Shown here in pieces: positions 34,986 through 47,659 of a stretch of 64,000 nt of DNA. This DNA comes from Echinococcus granulosus (Eukaryota; Platyhelminthes; Cestoda; Cyclophyllidea; Taeniidae). The notes beneath the pieces are model-generated. The model was not told where the DNA came from. It saw only the letters and a program-made list of their open reading frames with translations, and made no database searches. Numbering within the stretch: position 1 is the first letter of the stretch; every line of letters begins with the position of its first letter. The position numbers and the translations under genes were made by a program. The stretch is taken from the NCBI RefSeq assembly GCF_000524195.1, contig NW_020170423.1, positions 448,332 through 512,331 of the forward strand, read 5' to 3'.

Positions 34986-37900
34986 CCACCAGAGTCATTT
35001 ACAGTGAATTAAAGTAGATTTAGAGAAAGCGAAATCGTGTTTGTGTTTAATATGTGTGTGCTTTGCTGCCAGTTTATGAACCCCCAAATGAGCACATTTT
35101 AGACCTCAAAAATTGCCTTTCATTGCGCTATATCAAAGAAACAACTTTTAGTCCTCTTAAGAGGGCTTGAATGCATTTAAAGGTAAACTTCCCTAAAGGA
35201 ACCATAAAATAGCTTTGTGTAAGGAGGCGACCAAGGTGAAGGAATTTATAAAACCTTATTTATATGTACTGATTAAATTGCCAACCCTATGAAAATACCT
35301 AGATTGCAATTAACTTCCTTCTTAAATGCATCCGCTTAACTCTTCCATTTTGCCTGCAAAATGCATGGGAGAAATTATTGCAATATCTGCCTCCTTAAAT
35401 TCCATAATAATAAAGACCATTTGCTCACTCCTGAAGTTAACTTAAAACAAACACTTGCATGTACATTTAGAGACAAAACGCCAATGTCCAATGTAAGAGT
35501 TACTACTTTTGTTTAAAATTTTACTATTTTAAACTCATCTTCATTTGCTATTTAAATGAATTGGAGTAGAAATCTGACCTAGGGAAGATGGATGCGGAGG
35601 GCATTTGAATGCCATACTACGGTTATTTTCAGCCCTCTAATTTCCACACTTTCTTTTCACACTTAAATTCCGCTTATTTGCGTCATGCGATCCGCCACTC
35701 CTTCAAAATACATAAATCATAACTAAAATCGGTTCCGAAGTTTTTTTCCAAAATAGATTGCATGTCGAAGAGCATAAAAAGAGGGAGTTGTTTCCTTCCA
35801 AGTGAAGAAAAAAAGCCCAATTACGCAACCAGGTAATTGCAATCCACCGACCTTTAATTGCTACGGTAGGGCTCCAAACAATTAAAATACCGCCATATGT
35901 TTAGTACTGAGGACAGACTGTTCCATTCAATCGGACATTTGGAAGAATCTAAAATCTTGAGACCGACACGCAACTCTCACTTACGACAGAAATGCGCGTT
36001 TTGTTATTGTGTTTAGTAAGTTTAATTTTTTAAAGATGTTTGTAGTTCATGAGGCATTGCGATCTTACCTCGCCTCAATAAATCCCTACTTAGGCTCATT
36101 CATCTATTGCCCCTTGTCTCTGCACGCTTTTTGAGGGATTGGTCAAGAATGACCAAAAATGATTAAACACTAACAGCCTTTAACATTTAATTTTATGGCA
36201 GAAATAAGAAAAAAAATTCCAAGTTAACCTAAAGCTTGCACATTAATTTTGCTGCTTCCACTTGAATATCCACAAGTAATCTAGGAGGCAACCACTTATC
36301 CCCTTTTTGAAATTTAATGTGAAAAAAATAAACTTTTTTGTAAACAGCATAATACGTTAGATTAGGTTAAAATGTATCAACTTATTAAATTTAGCAACTT
36401 CAGTTATTTTAGTCATAAGCTCGCCTCCCGTCGTGTTCCTCCAAGCGCAAAGATCTAGAGCGACCGTTTTTTGCAAGAGAGTATTTTCTTAAGTGACAGT
36501 TTGGAGATGGAAAATGGGGAGGGTTGGGGCAGAGAGGGGGATGAGAAACAATCGCCCACATAGGACGTGCGGTTTCGTCCGAATACCCTCGGGCATATAA
36601 TTGATTGACGATCAAATGTAGAGCCTATCAAAAAAATGAGCGCATGCTCTCCCTTCACAGGCAAGATCTCTGCCTGGAAATGCTGACCATAGTGATTGAC
36701 ATACTCCATTTGCGTGATTCGAAGCAGAAAGGAAAAAGAATATGGGGAAAGAATTTCGGTGAATTCATTACCCATCAAGTGGCTTCAACCAGAAACTGTG
36801 AGAGATTACGTGGTCTATTATTTCTAGAATAAGCTCATTTCTGCATGGATGAGTATGAGAAAAATATATGAAGTTATTGAAGAAAAGAAGGAAAGCGGTT
36901 GAGTGGAAAACGCATTCCTTTTAGACATATTGTTCTGCTGCATTCACAAACCCTAGCACTGTGTTTAAGTAAGCCCTGAGAATCTCCCAGATGGAAGTAT
37001 TTGCCAGCTCCACTGAACTGTCCCACAGCCTCCAGCCTCCAAAGGCTGCACATTCTCCGGCACTCCTTCCCAGTTCAGTGTGATTTGTTTCTTTCTGGCC
37101 TTGTCATATTCCTTTCTGCAAAGCAGAGAACTCTAGTCTGCCTTGCCCAAGCAGATTTGGACATAACGTGGTGTAGCATTTAACTCTTCCGAACCGGCCA
37201 AAATCGGGATTGCTGTATGGTGTTCGAGCTGTGTCACCTCTTCAAAATCGCAAATTGTCGCAATTTTAAATGATGGGTTGTGCTGCGTCTATCATCCACA
37301 CAGTAAGATTCATTTCTGGTATCCTTAATTGTCTCATCAAAAATCACAATATTTCAAACGCTAAAAACCGTCCTTTTTTAAATCTTCTTTAAAGTTGACC
37401 TAGCTGTTTTCTGGGAAAGCTAAATATGTGGTCTTTACGGTGGTTATTTGATCTGTTAACGGGTAGTAAGGGAGGAAATACTAGGCCTAACGTTGTTTCA
37501 TCGTCTTTGCCAAAGGTGATTCGATGTAGCCCATTTGACTATTTTCAGCTCAAAGTGGCTGTAAATAAGCCCGACTCAAGCTTATAAGGTTCTCACCTGC
37601 TTTGCATCCACTTGAACACTTCACGAAATTAAGTTTATGCAGAGAGGCTAAAGGCGAATTTGGAAAATCCGCGTTGGTGATTTATAACAAGGTAGCCGAA
37701 ATCCCAAAGGAGGTGGATTATGAGGATTCTTTGTAAAAGTTTGTAATCAGACAAGGGCGTTTATTCGTGCCGTCGAAATGGTCAAGTAAAGCATTCTGAT
37801 ACTTTGTAATCTCATAGATTAAAACTACTAGATAATGTTTTATTCAAAGAATTTCATCCATGGAGCGTCCAAATAACAAGGAGACTTGCATCTACACACA

Positions 37901-40900
37901 CGCCTTAAAAGGCATGTCGTTGTTGCAGTACTAAACGCAGTAGGAGTTGGCGAGGCCATCCCATCACATGACCTTGACCTTAATTGAGATGCCCGGCAGG
38001 CGTTACTGATGGAAGATGCATGCGGGAAACAAATTGGGCACATAGTCCAAGTTTCTTATTCACGAGGACTTCAAGTGCGGTGCACAACGATAATGTAATG
38101 CTCTGGGGCACTGATATATACCTAAATGGTAGAAACGTTTTAAAGTCGACAGCTCTAACGCTTGTCAGCAGCTATCTGAACCACGGTGGATTTCCTGCCT
38201 GCAATACACATTCAAGTTCTGTTAACGAGCGCAACGCCTGCCCGATCCTGGACGCCTGGATGACGTAAGAGTTGGCTTGTGGAGAAACGAACCAAGCTGT
38301 GGGAATAATGAACATGGCACAGCGCAACAACATCGTCATAAAAATTTACGACTATTGGCGATTTTGAAGAGTTTGCACGAGACGAGCACCACACAGCTTC
38401 CCGACTTTGGTCAGTTCAGAAGAGTTGAATGCTGCACCAGGTCCCGCCAAATTGTGACTAAACACGGCAGGTCAAAGTTCCCTGCATCACATTAATGAAT
38501 GTGATGAGATCAGAATGGAGCATATCAATCCGAGGTTAGTTTAAACGCATGTATTCAAATCCTCGATGAGTGTAAATCCTTTGGCTCACTGCTACTTTTC
38601 CCTCATTTTGAACCTCCACATAAGAATGTGGTCGTTAATCCTAATGGAAACGATGCCAATTTGTCTGCTTTGCGAATTAATCTTAACTCGAAATATCTAT
38701 GGACTATGGAGAAGGTGGAGCAAGTGATAGCACGACCTACCGTCTTGAAGCAAATGGTCTGAACAATTCGATTTTGGCTATGAATAACTCTCCTCCTGCT
38801 TCGAATGGAGGATTTCCTTGCTTTATTGTGTCAAAATCCATTCTTTGCCGTATTTGACGCGAGTGTTGATGGTGGTAGTGCGATAAGTGGTCTACAATTA
38901 AATCAACCGTAAAGGGGAAGCTGCAGAACCCAGGCAAGTGGATCACATGGCCAGGAATTGATTAACCGAAAACAATTAATTTCAAAGACCACAAATTTAT
39001 TGTTTAACCCTACCTAGCTTCATAAAATGCAAGTTTTAATCGGTAACTGACTGAATTGTAGTGAGTAATGCCTTTCGTAATACGAGGAATACACAACTGG
39101 CTACCTCTAACCTCCAAACTCACTTATAAGGCACTCGCAAAATTCTATAACCACAAGTCAATGCCTGCTTCCTGTGTGCATGCGGTAGACCACAAATTGA
39201 TTTGTTCACTTCCAAAAATCCTAACAATTACAGATGAAGCCTATATATCTAAACCAACAAGAAGCTGAGCAAAATAAATCCATCTTTTATTCTTCATCAA
39301 GCATTTAGAAGAAACCCCTGCTGACATTCTTACGGGTAGCTCAAGCGCCTTACACTAGCACAAACTTTGCCTGTGGGATTATATACATTTTAGAATGGGG
39401 GGTAAGGGGAGCCTCACCCCCATCATCCATAGGCCTCGACGACACTTCCCCAACCTGCAAATGACTACCCCCACTTTTTGGCATCAGACAGTTAGGACGA
39501 AAGCCTAAAGTAGGAACAGGGGTGGTTAGCACCACCTGCTTTGCTTCTAGAAGCAAACTGAAGCATAATAATGAGCTGTTCAGCGTGAAGATTTCAAGTT
39601 GAGGACTGGCAACAATAAAATTGTTTCATCTCCCCCTAAACTGCTATATTTTTGATTAACCTTACATCCGCCGACTAATTTTGCTACGTCTTTTTCCAAA
39701 AGCTGTACTCTTTTAGTGATTCTATTCATTGTGTATCGTGGTCGTAGAAGATGAAGCCTCGTTCGATTAAGTTACACCTACCAAGGAAGGTTCTGTCATC
39801 TCATTTGTACGGTAAAACAACAAAGGCCAAGCATCACATTTTTCGGGATTATGCATTTGTCTTTAAATTAAGAGATTTTAGCTGAACATCTAATTAAAAC
39901 TTAAGAATTCAATCTAGAATGACTGCACCGAGAAAGACAAAAAGCGGAAGTCTAGTGGCTCGATGTTAGCGGTAACTGCGACGCCCAGTAGCATTTGTGA
40001 ACACCTTAATAAGAGGTTTAATTCTCAATCCTTCCCTGGAAACTGACTGTTTTAGATACATTTAAGCACAAAGGGTATCTATGGCTGCCAGCATTTTTTA
40101 TGAATGGGGGCTGCAATGAGGAGCCCTCAAATCAGTAAATGGCGTGACTGTAAGCGTCATCTACAAACCGTGATTGGTTTATGCTATCTCCTCATTGCCT
40201 ACGATCTCTATTAACTTGTCATCGTTGTGAAGCGCAGCCTATAGGCGCAAAGCCAATGCGACAACCGAGTTGGCTTGCCATAAACTGCCGGTCTGGAGTG
40301 AAACCCCAGCATATGTAAATACATGCGTGTGGGTGTGCCTAGTGGGATCCTTACAAAAGCCCATGTGCAGAAAGTGAATAACGCGTAAGTCAAGTTGTAG
40401 AAGCATATCTAAAGCAACTCGAAAAGCTAAACCAACTTCATTAACGATTTATCACGCGGATGTCAGGAGATGCACTCTTTTGGGTGTCATCTTTGATTGG
40501 CGTGAACTTATCCCTTCCTGGCGAGACTAACTACCTCACTTCATTTTATATTTATCTCGCCTAATTCAAGTGTAGATCCATAGTTGTGCGACCTCTTCAT
40601 TTCTTTCACCGGCCATTTGTTAATCCAATTCAAATCGCACAGAATGAGCGATACATAGTGGTGACACACTAACTAACCGCATCACAACTGCTGTTCATCC
40701 ACCTCTTACATCCCGCCATTATTCCCAAAGTCCCCTGAGATGGAGAAATTACCGCTAAACACGGCACTTTTACCCATGTTTTGCTTCTACTGACTTATTC
40801 ATAAAGCTCCAAAAGCGCCTGCAAATTATAGTGACAGGAGAAAATAAACAAACACCTGGAGCGTATGAGGGTAAAATTGTCAGTATAATTCAAAATAAAT

Positions 40901-41732
40901 TTGCAGACGGTGCTTGAATGGCGCTAAGTCAGTTAGGGTAATAACCATAACATCACACATTACTCTACAAAATCCCCTTTGCGTGACAAAAAAGGGGCTG
41001 GAAATCAACTTTCCCTCTCTCCTCGTGCGAGTAGCTGGTATCACCTCAAGTGTGGGTAAAGGACGATTTTTTCCAGTACTTTCCCCCTCCCATTCTCTCT
41101 CTCCTCTTGCTGCCTTCCCTGTCAGAGGAAGAGGGGGAAATGTGAGGACTGTGAGCAGAAGAAAAGAGTTGATGGATAGGTACAATCAAGCATAGATTAA
41201 AAAGCCTCGACCCACCGCAAAGCTGGGAGCGGTTGGCAATCTAGTCCAAATAGAGTCAGATCAACTTAAGTCATTCTGCATGGTCCTTGATTGTTCCTAA
41301 TACACAAGAATGTTATTTGACGTCTTGTTTTATTCAATCAGTTAATATATGGCAATACACAGTGATGGATTTAAAGCCAGGAATAAACTAGGAGTAGGTA
41401 TTTAAATATTCCCATCTTGCTCTGGAGCCACCAGGTCCGATTCCTTACCTATCTAGCATAATAAAACTAACCTATGCAATATTTTTGACACCATTCCCCT
41501 TCAACAACTAAATTTAAACCATTAAGACTTATCGGAATAATCTAGTTGGTTCACTCTGAAGCACAGTCATTACTGAATTTGAAATTGTAAAACACGTTAC
41601 TGGATTGTCATTCCATTTTTTTATGCTTCTGACAGGCCTTTGTCAAAAGCCGTGAGAGACATCCGTTCCCGAGACACAACACAAGTAACAGCCGAAATCC
41701 CAACCCAATTTCCTACAGACTGCCGACCACTG

Positions 41733-41738
41733 TTTATT
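41733..41738 (-). promoter_or_regulatory. Candidate poly(A) signal of the zinc-finger gene
   Basis: Minus-strand AATAAA about 168 nt beyond the stop codon at 41906-41908. Confidence 0.4.
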
Positions 41739-41905
41739 TTGAGTCAAGTTAGCTGAAATCTCACAATTAAATTCACCTACTGAAAACCATTTCAGTAGCA
41801 ACCACCACCACCACCTGACGCAAGAACGAATAGTTTCTGCCGCAAATCATTCAAATCAATAAGCAACGCATATAAAAAAAGCAATACAAAAAAGGACGAA
41901 TTGCT

Positions 41906-44900
41906 CTAAGGGGGTGTCGCTGTATCACCACCTCTTGTCGAGTGCCCATGTACCCGCGCCATGTGACGAAGCATGTTGCTGCGCACAAAGAAGGCGACTC
42001 CACAGACTCGGCACTTGAAGCGCCGTCCCGACTCCTCGTGTATGCGTCGGTGGATACGCAGACTACCACTCTGCGAAAACCGTGCATCACATACCTCGCA
42101 TACAAAGGGTCGCTCGTTCGAATGCACTCGTTCGTGGCGCCTCAAATCTGTAGGTCGGGTGAACACCTTAGTGCAGGTGGAGCAGACGTAGGGACCACGA
42201 CGAGTTTCGCTAGAACCCTCAGAAGTGTTCTCTCTTTCCAATTGGTGCAAAGTGCGTGGAAACACTGTCTGTGCGGGACATTTGTGAATTGAGAAAGCTT
42301 TGCTAGTTGTGAAGCTCTCCTGACAGTTTTTACACTGCCAGAGACTGATGTAGCTCGAGGAAGTACCCGCTTTGTCGTCTAGTTTGATATACTTCTGGGA
42401 TAAGGTGGAAGTTCGGGGAGGGGCAGGAGCAGGTTGAATATCATCAGTGAGAAGGTCCTTAAATCCACTAGACTGTGGTAAATTGATAAGGTAGGGAGTG
42501 AAGTCGAAAGACGACGGCTCCGCCGGTGTGGCGTCAAGGTTGGTGCGTGGTTCCGTGGGGCGTTTCTGACACACACAGAGGTGGCGCTTGCGCTGGATGG
42601 GAGTGCGAAAGGATAGGGAACAGTGCGGACAGGCGTAGGTTTTGGTACCGGTGTGAATACGCATGTGTGAGTGGAGACTGCTAGTACTGCCGCAGATGGC
42701 ACCGCATAAGTGGCAGGTGAGCGAATCGGCAGTGGTGGAGGTGGTGGAGAGGAAACGACGAGAGCGCGGACGGCCGGAGAGGAAGGCGGTGGCCCATGCC
42801 GCCCCCTCGGCGCCATGCAAACGAGTCGCATGGGCTAGCAAACGACGGGGTAGAATGAACCGACGGTTGCAGAACTTGCAGCTGTATGGACGAACTCCCG
42901 TATGCAGGAACATGTGCCTATGCAAGTCGGAGCTGCGTTGAAAGCGAAAAGAACAAACTGTGCAGACATGAGGTCGTTCTTTTGAAGAAGTGGATGGACC
43001 CTCCACCAACCTTCTGCTTCCCATTGGATAACTCCTCGAATCTCGTTCACAGGCCGCCTGTGAAGAAAGGATCACTCAAAAGCATGACTGAACAGACAAC
43101 AAAATTGCTTTAGGGTAAATTCTAATTATAATTCTCCTACCCAACTAGAGAAAAATGAGCATATGTTAAGGTCAAGTAAAAAGCAGCAAAGTAATGAGAA
43201 GAAGTTTCACACCTCGTATAGCAATCTCTCAGATAGACTTGACTCGGCCGTGGGTTGGCTCTGTATGATCTTTTGCACTTCTTCTGCCGGCAACTCGAAG
43301 TGCGTTTTCTTCGGTTGCGCAGATCGTCTGCTACAAGCTGGCGCCTGGACAGACTCCACAGTCACCACCTCCTCCAACACCGGTTGGTGTTGGTAGACAT
43401 TCGGTGTAGTCAACTCTGCTACATGCGCCTCCAAATGATTGAGCTCTGCAAAGACCAAATTGCAGTGAGTGCAGTAGAACCGCGCACAACCGATCATCGC
43501 ATCTTCCAACAGCGCGTCCATCCGGTGGAAGGCATTTTGCCCGCAAGCGCTACACGGAACGGATTCTCCCGCGTCCAGCCGACTTGTTCCACATGCCAAA
43601 CAGACACTATAATGTGTAGATGTGCCGTGCGTAATGACATGAGTAGATAGCGCCACGCTGCTATCGAACCGCGCCGCGCATTGGCAACAACCAAAAAAAT
43701 CTGCGAGGCCTGCTTGTTGATCTAGACCCTCCTGTGTTGACGATGATGGAGGATGAGGTGCTGGTGGTGGTAAGGGAGGAGGAGGTTCCGTTGCTATTGT
43801 CACTTCAGTGTTGAAATCTAACGCTGAGTTGGCTTCTTGGACAAAATCGACCATAGGCTGATAGTCTGTATCGAAGGCCGGTGCATCGACAAAACTGGCC
43901 TGGTCGCTGTAGAATACACTCTGATTGTAACTATCCAGATTATCAAGGGTAGAACCCTGGGGGAGGAGGAACATGTCGCCTGACTGGAAGCCCTCTCCCA
44001 GAACAAATGATTGGTCCACTGGAAGAATCTGCGTATCTGTGAGTTGTCCTTGAACTGGATCCGGAGGCACGATTATCACGGAGGGCTGAGGCACCTCAGG
44101 AATATGGGACTCCGGTTCAGATAACCAAACTACCTCTTGACTCAGCTGCTCAGTGAAAGAAGTAGGAGGAAATTGATGGGCTTCTGTGAGTTGAATTATC
44201 TCTACCGGAATGTTAGAAGCATCGACTGGGTCGATCGAAAACTCAGTTGGAGGTACTGGTTTTAGACTGATTCGACGCTGCAGACTGAGAGGTAGGTCGT
44301 AGCGAAGAATAATGCGGATTTTCAACTTTCTTAAACCATGCTTTAGTCGCATGTGACGTCTGCACAGAATACCACTGACGAAACGACGATCGCATTTCTC
44401 GCAAACAAATGCATCCGCCAAAAAGTGGGTCACGAAATGCAACTTGGCACTGCGCGCAGATGTAAAGAGTTTGGAGCACCAGGGACAGCAGGAGCAAGGC
44501 TGTGAAGTGTTGAGCAATAGACCAATAGCATTCAGCTTATCTAAGTGACGTTTGCGAATACAGGCATGATCCTTTCTGTGCCGGAATAAGGCCGCTCCAC
44601 TGTGGGATCTGAAATTACAGAATGAGCAATAACAGGTTGGTTTTTCTGAGTAGGGCCTGAGAGCCTCCTCAGCATCGGATTCCAGGAGGTGGATAAAGTT
44701 GAGACCACCTTTAGATTTCTTCACAGACTTTTGGGCAAGGTGATGGGCCAATCTCCTTTTGAACCCCATAGCATAAGACTTGGAGATTTTCCGCCTTTTG
44801 AGGTGCAAAAGTTCGTGTGAGCAATACATAGAAGGGCTGGGAAATGTTAAGAAGCAATAGCGACAGGCACACCGCCTGCCCGTGTAGCCAGCAAACATGG

Positions 44901-46272
44901 ATAAAAAGAGGTAGAAAGAAGAGAGTATGGAGTATGAAAGACACCCATAAGCCACGATGAATGAATGCAATTCTTGGCTTTGTTGGATATTGACTACCGG
45001 TTTGGCCAGTTTGCTATGATATCTCGAAAGGTGAACATCAAGATTCTGCTTGAAGGTGAACTTCTTTTGACAGAAGGGACACGAGAGCTTTTTCGCCGCA
45101 TTATGGATAGCCATATGAGTGTCCACTGAGCCCTTTTGCGTGAAGGATTTAGAACAAATTGGACAAGAGAATGGTTTCACGCCCAAGTGTGTCAAGACGT
45201 GCGCTTTGGTTGTAGTCATTGAGGAGAGTTTCTTTTTACAAATTTCACACTGAAAGAGTTGTTTCTTTTTCGATATGAAAATTTTCTTCACGTGCTGGGT
45301 GTAGTCAATTTGCTCAACCTGAGGCGAAGGCACGGGATCTGGTGCAGGAGGCGCGTGACGCCTTTTGTGCTTAGAGGCTGTGGCTATCTCCCTGATAAAT
45401 GTCGATGCCTTGACTTTGCAGTTGCGTCCATGGGGTTGAGAAGTGGGTGGCTCCGGTGATATATGCGTCTGAGAGGTAGATAAAGGTTCTGAATTATCCG
45501 TCTGCCTCTTAGGATGATTGTGTTTATAATGTATACGAAGCTGAGTCAAAGATGAATGGTTAACCCCACAAAGTCTACATCGATACTGATTTGACGGCAT
45601 CGGAATAATCTGTTCCTCGGTGTCATGGACAGCCGTCGGACAGGAAATTTGTGTTTGACAATTCGAACAAACTTGGTCATTTCGAAGTAAGTGTAACGAT
45701 AAATGACTTTTAAATGCAGATATCCTTGAGCACTTTTTGCCGCAAATCTGACATTTAATTTCATCTAGAGCACTCAATGATGCGTGTTGAAGTATTTTAT
45801 GCAGATATAATTGGCATTCACAGTTGGCAGACTCACCGCATTCCGGACACCGCAAGTCAACGGCAGTTTCAGGAAAGACAGCGGAGGCGCCAGGCGTTGC
45901 CTGTAAAGCAAATCCAATGTCCGTGTTGCCAGCGCCACCGACTTCGGCAGATTCCAAATCTGCAAGCCAAGCGCCTTTGGTAAAATCGTTTGGTGTGATT
46001 TCTTGTGGAACAGCATTCAGGTACACTATCTCTCTCAAAACATGGCAGTTGTCTGGGTCTATAAGGTGATACATCGGATATTCGTCTCCCCTAAGGTTCC
46101 CACTGGCGTTACTCATATATCCCAGTGGCTCTTGAAAGCTGTCGAAACCATCAAGGGCGTATATGGCAGTGTCTTCATGGGAAGTAGCAGGAATTGGGAT
46201 TGATAAAGCATTTCGTTGAGTTTCATTGGCACTTGCGTTAGAAGAACGTGTACGCGTGGGATCTCCGTACAT
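41906..46272 (-). CDS. Large C2H2 zinc-finger protein, about 20 fingers (2 coding exons)
   Basis: Probably a nuclear DNA-binding regulator. Exon 1 (46272-43213, 1020 codons) ends LLYE at donor GTGTGA. Exon 2 (43057-41906) opens at acceptor TTCTTCACAG with AACERDSR. The phase-0 junction gives 1403 residues. Fingers of the C-x2-C...H-x3-4-H type, exon 1: CPECGE, CQICGKK, CRLCGVN, CEICKKK, CPICSKSF, CPFCQKKF, CRYCFLTF, CSFCNFR, CPWCSKLF, CEKCDRRF, CCQCAARF, CTHCNLVF. Exon 2: CTVCSFRF, CKFCNRRF, CHLCGAI, CPHCSLSF (ends Cys-x-Cys), CKNCQESF (ends HKC), CSTCTKVF, CEVCDARF, CRVCGVAF. TGEKP-type linkers are rare; the tightest arrays are CEICKKK to CPFCQKKF and the last three fingers. A Pro/Glu/Asp-rich segment of about 220 residues, likely disordered, separates two finger blocks in exon 1. 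Start ATG 46270-46272. No obvious orthologue recognised; no KRAB, SCAN or BTB domain. Confidence 0.93.
43058..43212 (-). other. Short phase-0 intron of the zinc-finger gene
   Basis: 155 nt, donor GTGTGA, acceptor GATCCTTTCTTCACAG. Without splicing, the first frame would stop one codon after the donor (Val, stop). The second exon opens at once in frame with a further finger array, which supports one gene, not two. Confidence 0.8.
44876..44944 (-). other. Candidate 69-nt in-frame intron inside the zinc-finger exon
   Basis: Between finger CPFCQKKF and finger CRYCFLTF the frame suddenly encodes a hydrophobic run (YSILSSFYLFLSMFAGY) unlike the rest of this hydrophilic protein. On the minus strand that DNA runs from GTGTCT at 44944 to CGGGCAG at 44876, with a pyrimidine-rich middle. 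It is 23 codons, stop-free, and removal keeps the frame (GG + G = Gly). It may be an unrecognised short intron or an optionally retained one. Confidence 0.55.
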
Positions 46273-46885
46273 TTAACAGCCGCATAAATTCAGGCACTGT
46301 AAAAAGCAGCTAAAACACACGAAAAGTGCTACTTTGATTAGTAGTTCCAACGAAATCACAAAAACGCAACCTAATAAAACAATTGCGACTTGATGAATGT
46401 CATAGCATTTAGGAACACTTTTTCGTCTTTTTATGCTCTTCACTAAATAAACACAATTTTGGCAGTGAATTATTTCGAATGCTAAACATAAAACTTGCGC
46501 ACTGTCTTATCAACAATAAATGCTAAAACAAAACTCAATGCTTGCTGATCAATGCATTTATGACTTTCAAGACAATTTTATAGCCTTATTTGTAAGAGGT
46601 CTAGTCTAAAATAGCCTTTTTTAAAACAACCCTCTTATTGTAGTCAACGGGTTTTATAACTTAAAAAGTGAATCCATTTACGCCGTAGTTTATTTTGTGT
46701 ATGTTTTATTAGTTCATTAGATGCATGAGTGGTGACCAATTTATAGACAAAATAAGTTTTGGGATCCATGGATTTAACCTTTGAGCACCAAAATCAGTTC
46801 GACTGGTGGTTTTACCTAGCTTCCATTCTAACTACCTTAGTGTTTTGAATGCACTCATATTGATGAAGCCAATTTGTTTAAATAT
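46273..46885. promoter_or_regulatory. Divergent promoter region
   Basis: Roughly 0.6 kb between the start codons of the zinc-finger gene (minus strand, 46272) and the unrecognised gene (plus strand, 46886 or earlier). The right part may contain a 5' exon or outron of the plus-strand gene, because a 3' splice site (ATTCTAACTACCTTAG) ends at 46840. No core promoter element is clear. Confidence 0.45.
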
Positions 46886-47659
46886 ATGCAATCTTGTGCC
46901 CTTTCTGAAATGGTCGCCCCAAACAGTGAGTTTGGAATTCGACCATGTGCTGTACTATTGAATAATGAGTAAGTTTTATCTCCCTATTTACCTTCAAGTG
47001 ATGTTGTAAATTATGAACTTCAACAGAAAAAGTACTACTTCCTTGCTGGAGTCGACCTTCGGTGCGGACAATCAACTGATAAAAATGTCAATGAAAAATC
47101 AAAGAAAGGTCTCCGTATCCCTGACCATAAAACCAAATCTTACCATGTTAAAAAACGAAAACGTGAGCGTGATATGTTTTACCGCCGTTCCATTCGTTTA
47201 TCCCGTCAAGGCTTCCTTAATCACAGACGTGGCACGCGCCACAGTGTCTACTTCAAACTGCGTCGACATTTGATTGAAAACTTCCGGGCGGGCTTGGTGA
47301 CTAAAATTTCATGCAACAATTGCTATGTTAAATTAACACCTTTGGATTTATCGAACTACATATATACTGATTCCTCTGATACCGCCACTATTAGTACTGA
47401 CGGTGGCAGTGAGGGCATTGCGAACGACTCTACTTCTTCACAATCATCAACAATATCATCAGCCGATGAGGACGTGGGCCCTCAAATTCGCTTTGGAAGG
47501 AGCCTCCAAATAGCCCTCCCTCCGCTTCCTATTCACGTTCTAGATCAGCGTCCGGCTTCGGCGTCCTTTATGCGCGGTCGTACCTTCGAGTACGTGATAT
47601 TGTTTCCCATCCGGTTTAAAGCCCACAAATCCTCATCCCATGCATTTTTAATTCTTTAG
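46886..47659 (+). CDS. Unrecognised protein gene with an apparent 30-nt intron
   Basis: Exon 1 from ATG 46886 to 46968 (27 codons plus GA); intron 46969-46998 (GTAAGT...CTTCAAG, 30 nt); exon 2 46999-47659 to TAG. Joined: 744 nt, 247 residues. Without the splice the first frame stops at 46970-46972, directly at the donor. The product reads coherently across the join (SEFGIRPCAVLLNN / DDVVNYELQQKKYYFLAGVD), then a basic segment (KKRKRERDMFYRRSIRLSRQ), FKLRRHLIENFRAG with a Cys pair (SCNNC), a Ser/Thr/Asp-rich linker and RPASASFMRGRTFEY. A donor at 47594 (GTGATA, phase 0) might end exon 2 earlier. The frame is open upstream of the ATG to a 3' splice site at 46840 (CFECTHIDEANLFKY), so the N terminus may be longer by 15 residues. 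The basic segment suggests nuclear localisation. No family recognised. Confidence 0.6.

Larger units (their letters stand above)
30338..41905. other. 11.6-kb intergenic region, nearly empty
   Basis: No gene supported. It contains the (C)12 tract at 31658-31669, dispersed-repeat copies at 31.7 and 32.5 kb, a GA-rich tract near 34.9 kb and one weak minus-strand open frame at 34614-34880. Frames near 36.4-36.8 kb and 37.8-38.5 kb were read and not accepted. The right end is the zinc-finger gene 3' UTR. Confidence 0.6.

Noticed and set aside
36409..36778. Two overlapping minus-strand frames that look mildly coding (RITQMEYVNHYGQHFQAEI, and LYARGYSDETARPMWAIV)
   Set aside because: They are in different frames, the splice signals between them do not give one continuous exon chain, and no family is recognisable.
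42379..42831. 150-codon minus-strand frame in the zinc-finger gene, and several plus-strand frames at 41.9-43.7 kb
   Set aside because: Alternative-frame shadows of the GC-richer zinc-finger coding sequence.
43075..43207. Reading the zinc-finger region as two separate genes
   Set aside because: The 155-nt interval has good splice sites and phase 0 on both sides, and the second frame lacks its own convincing start.
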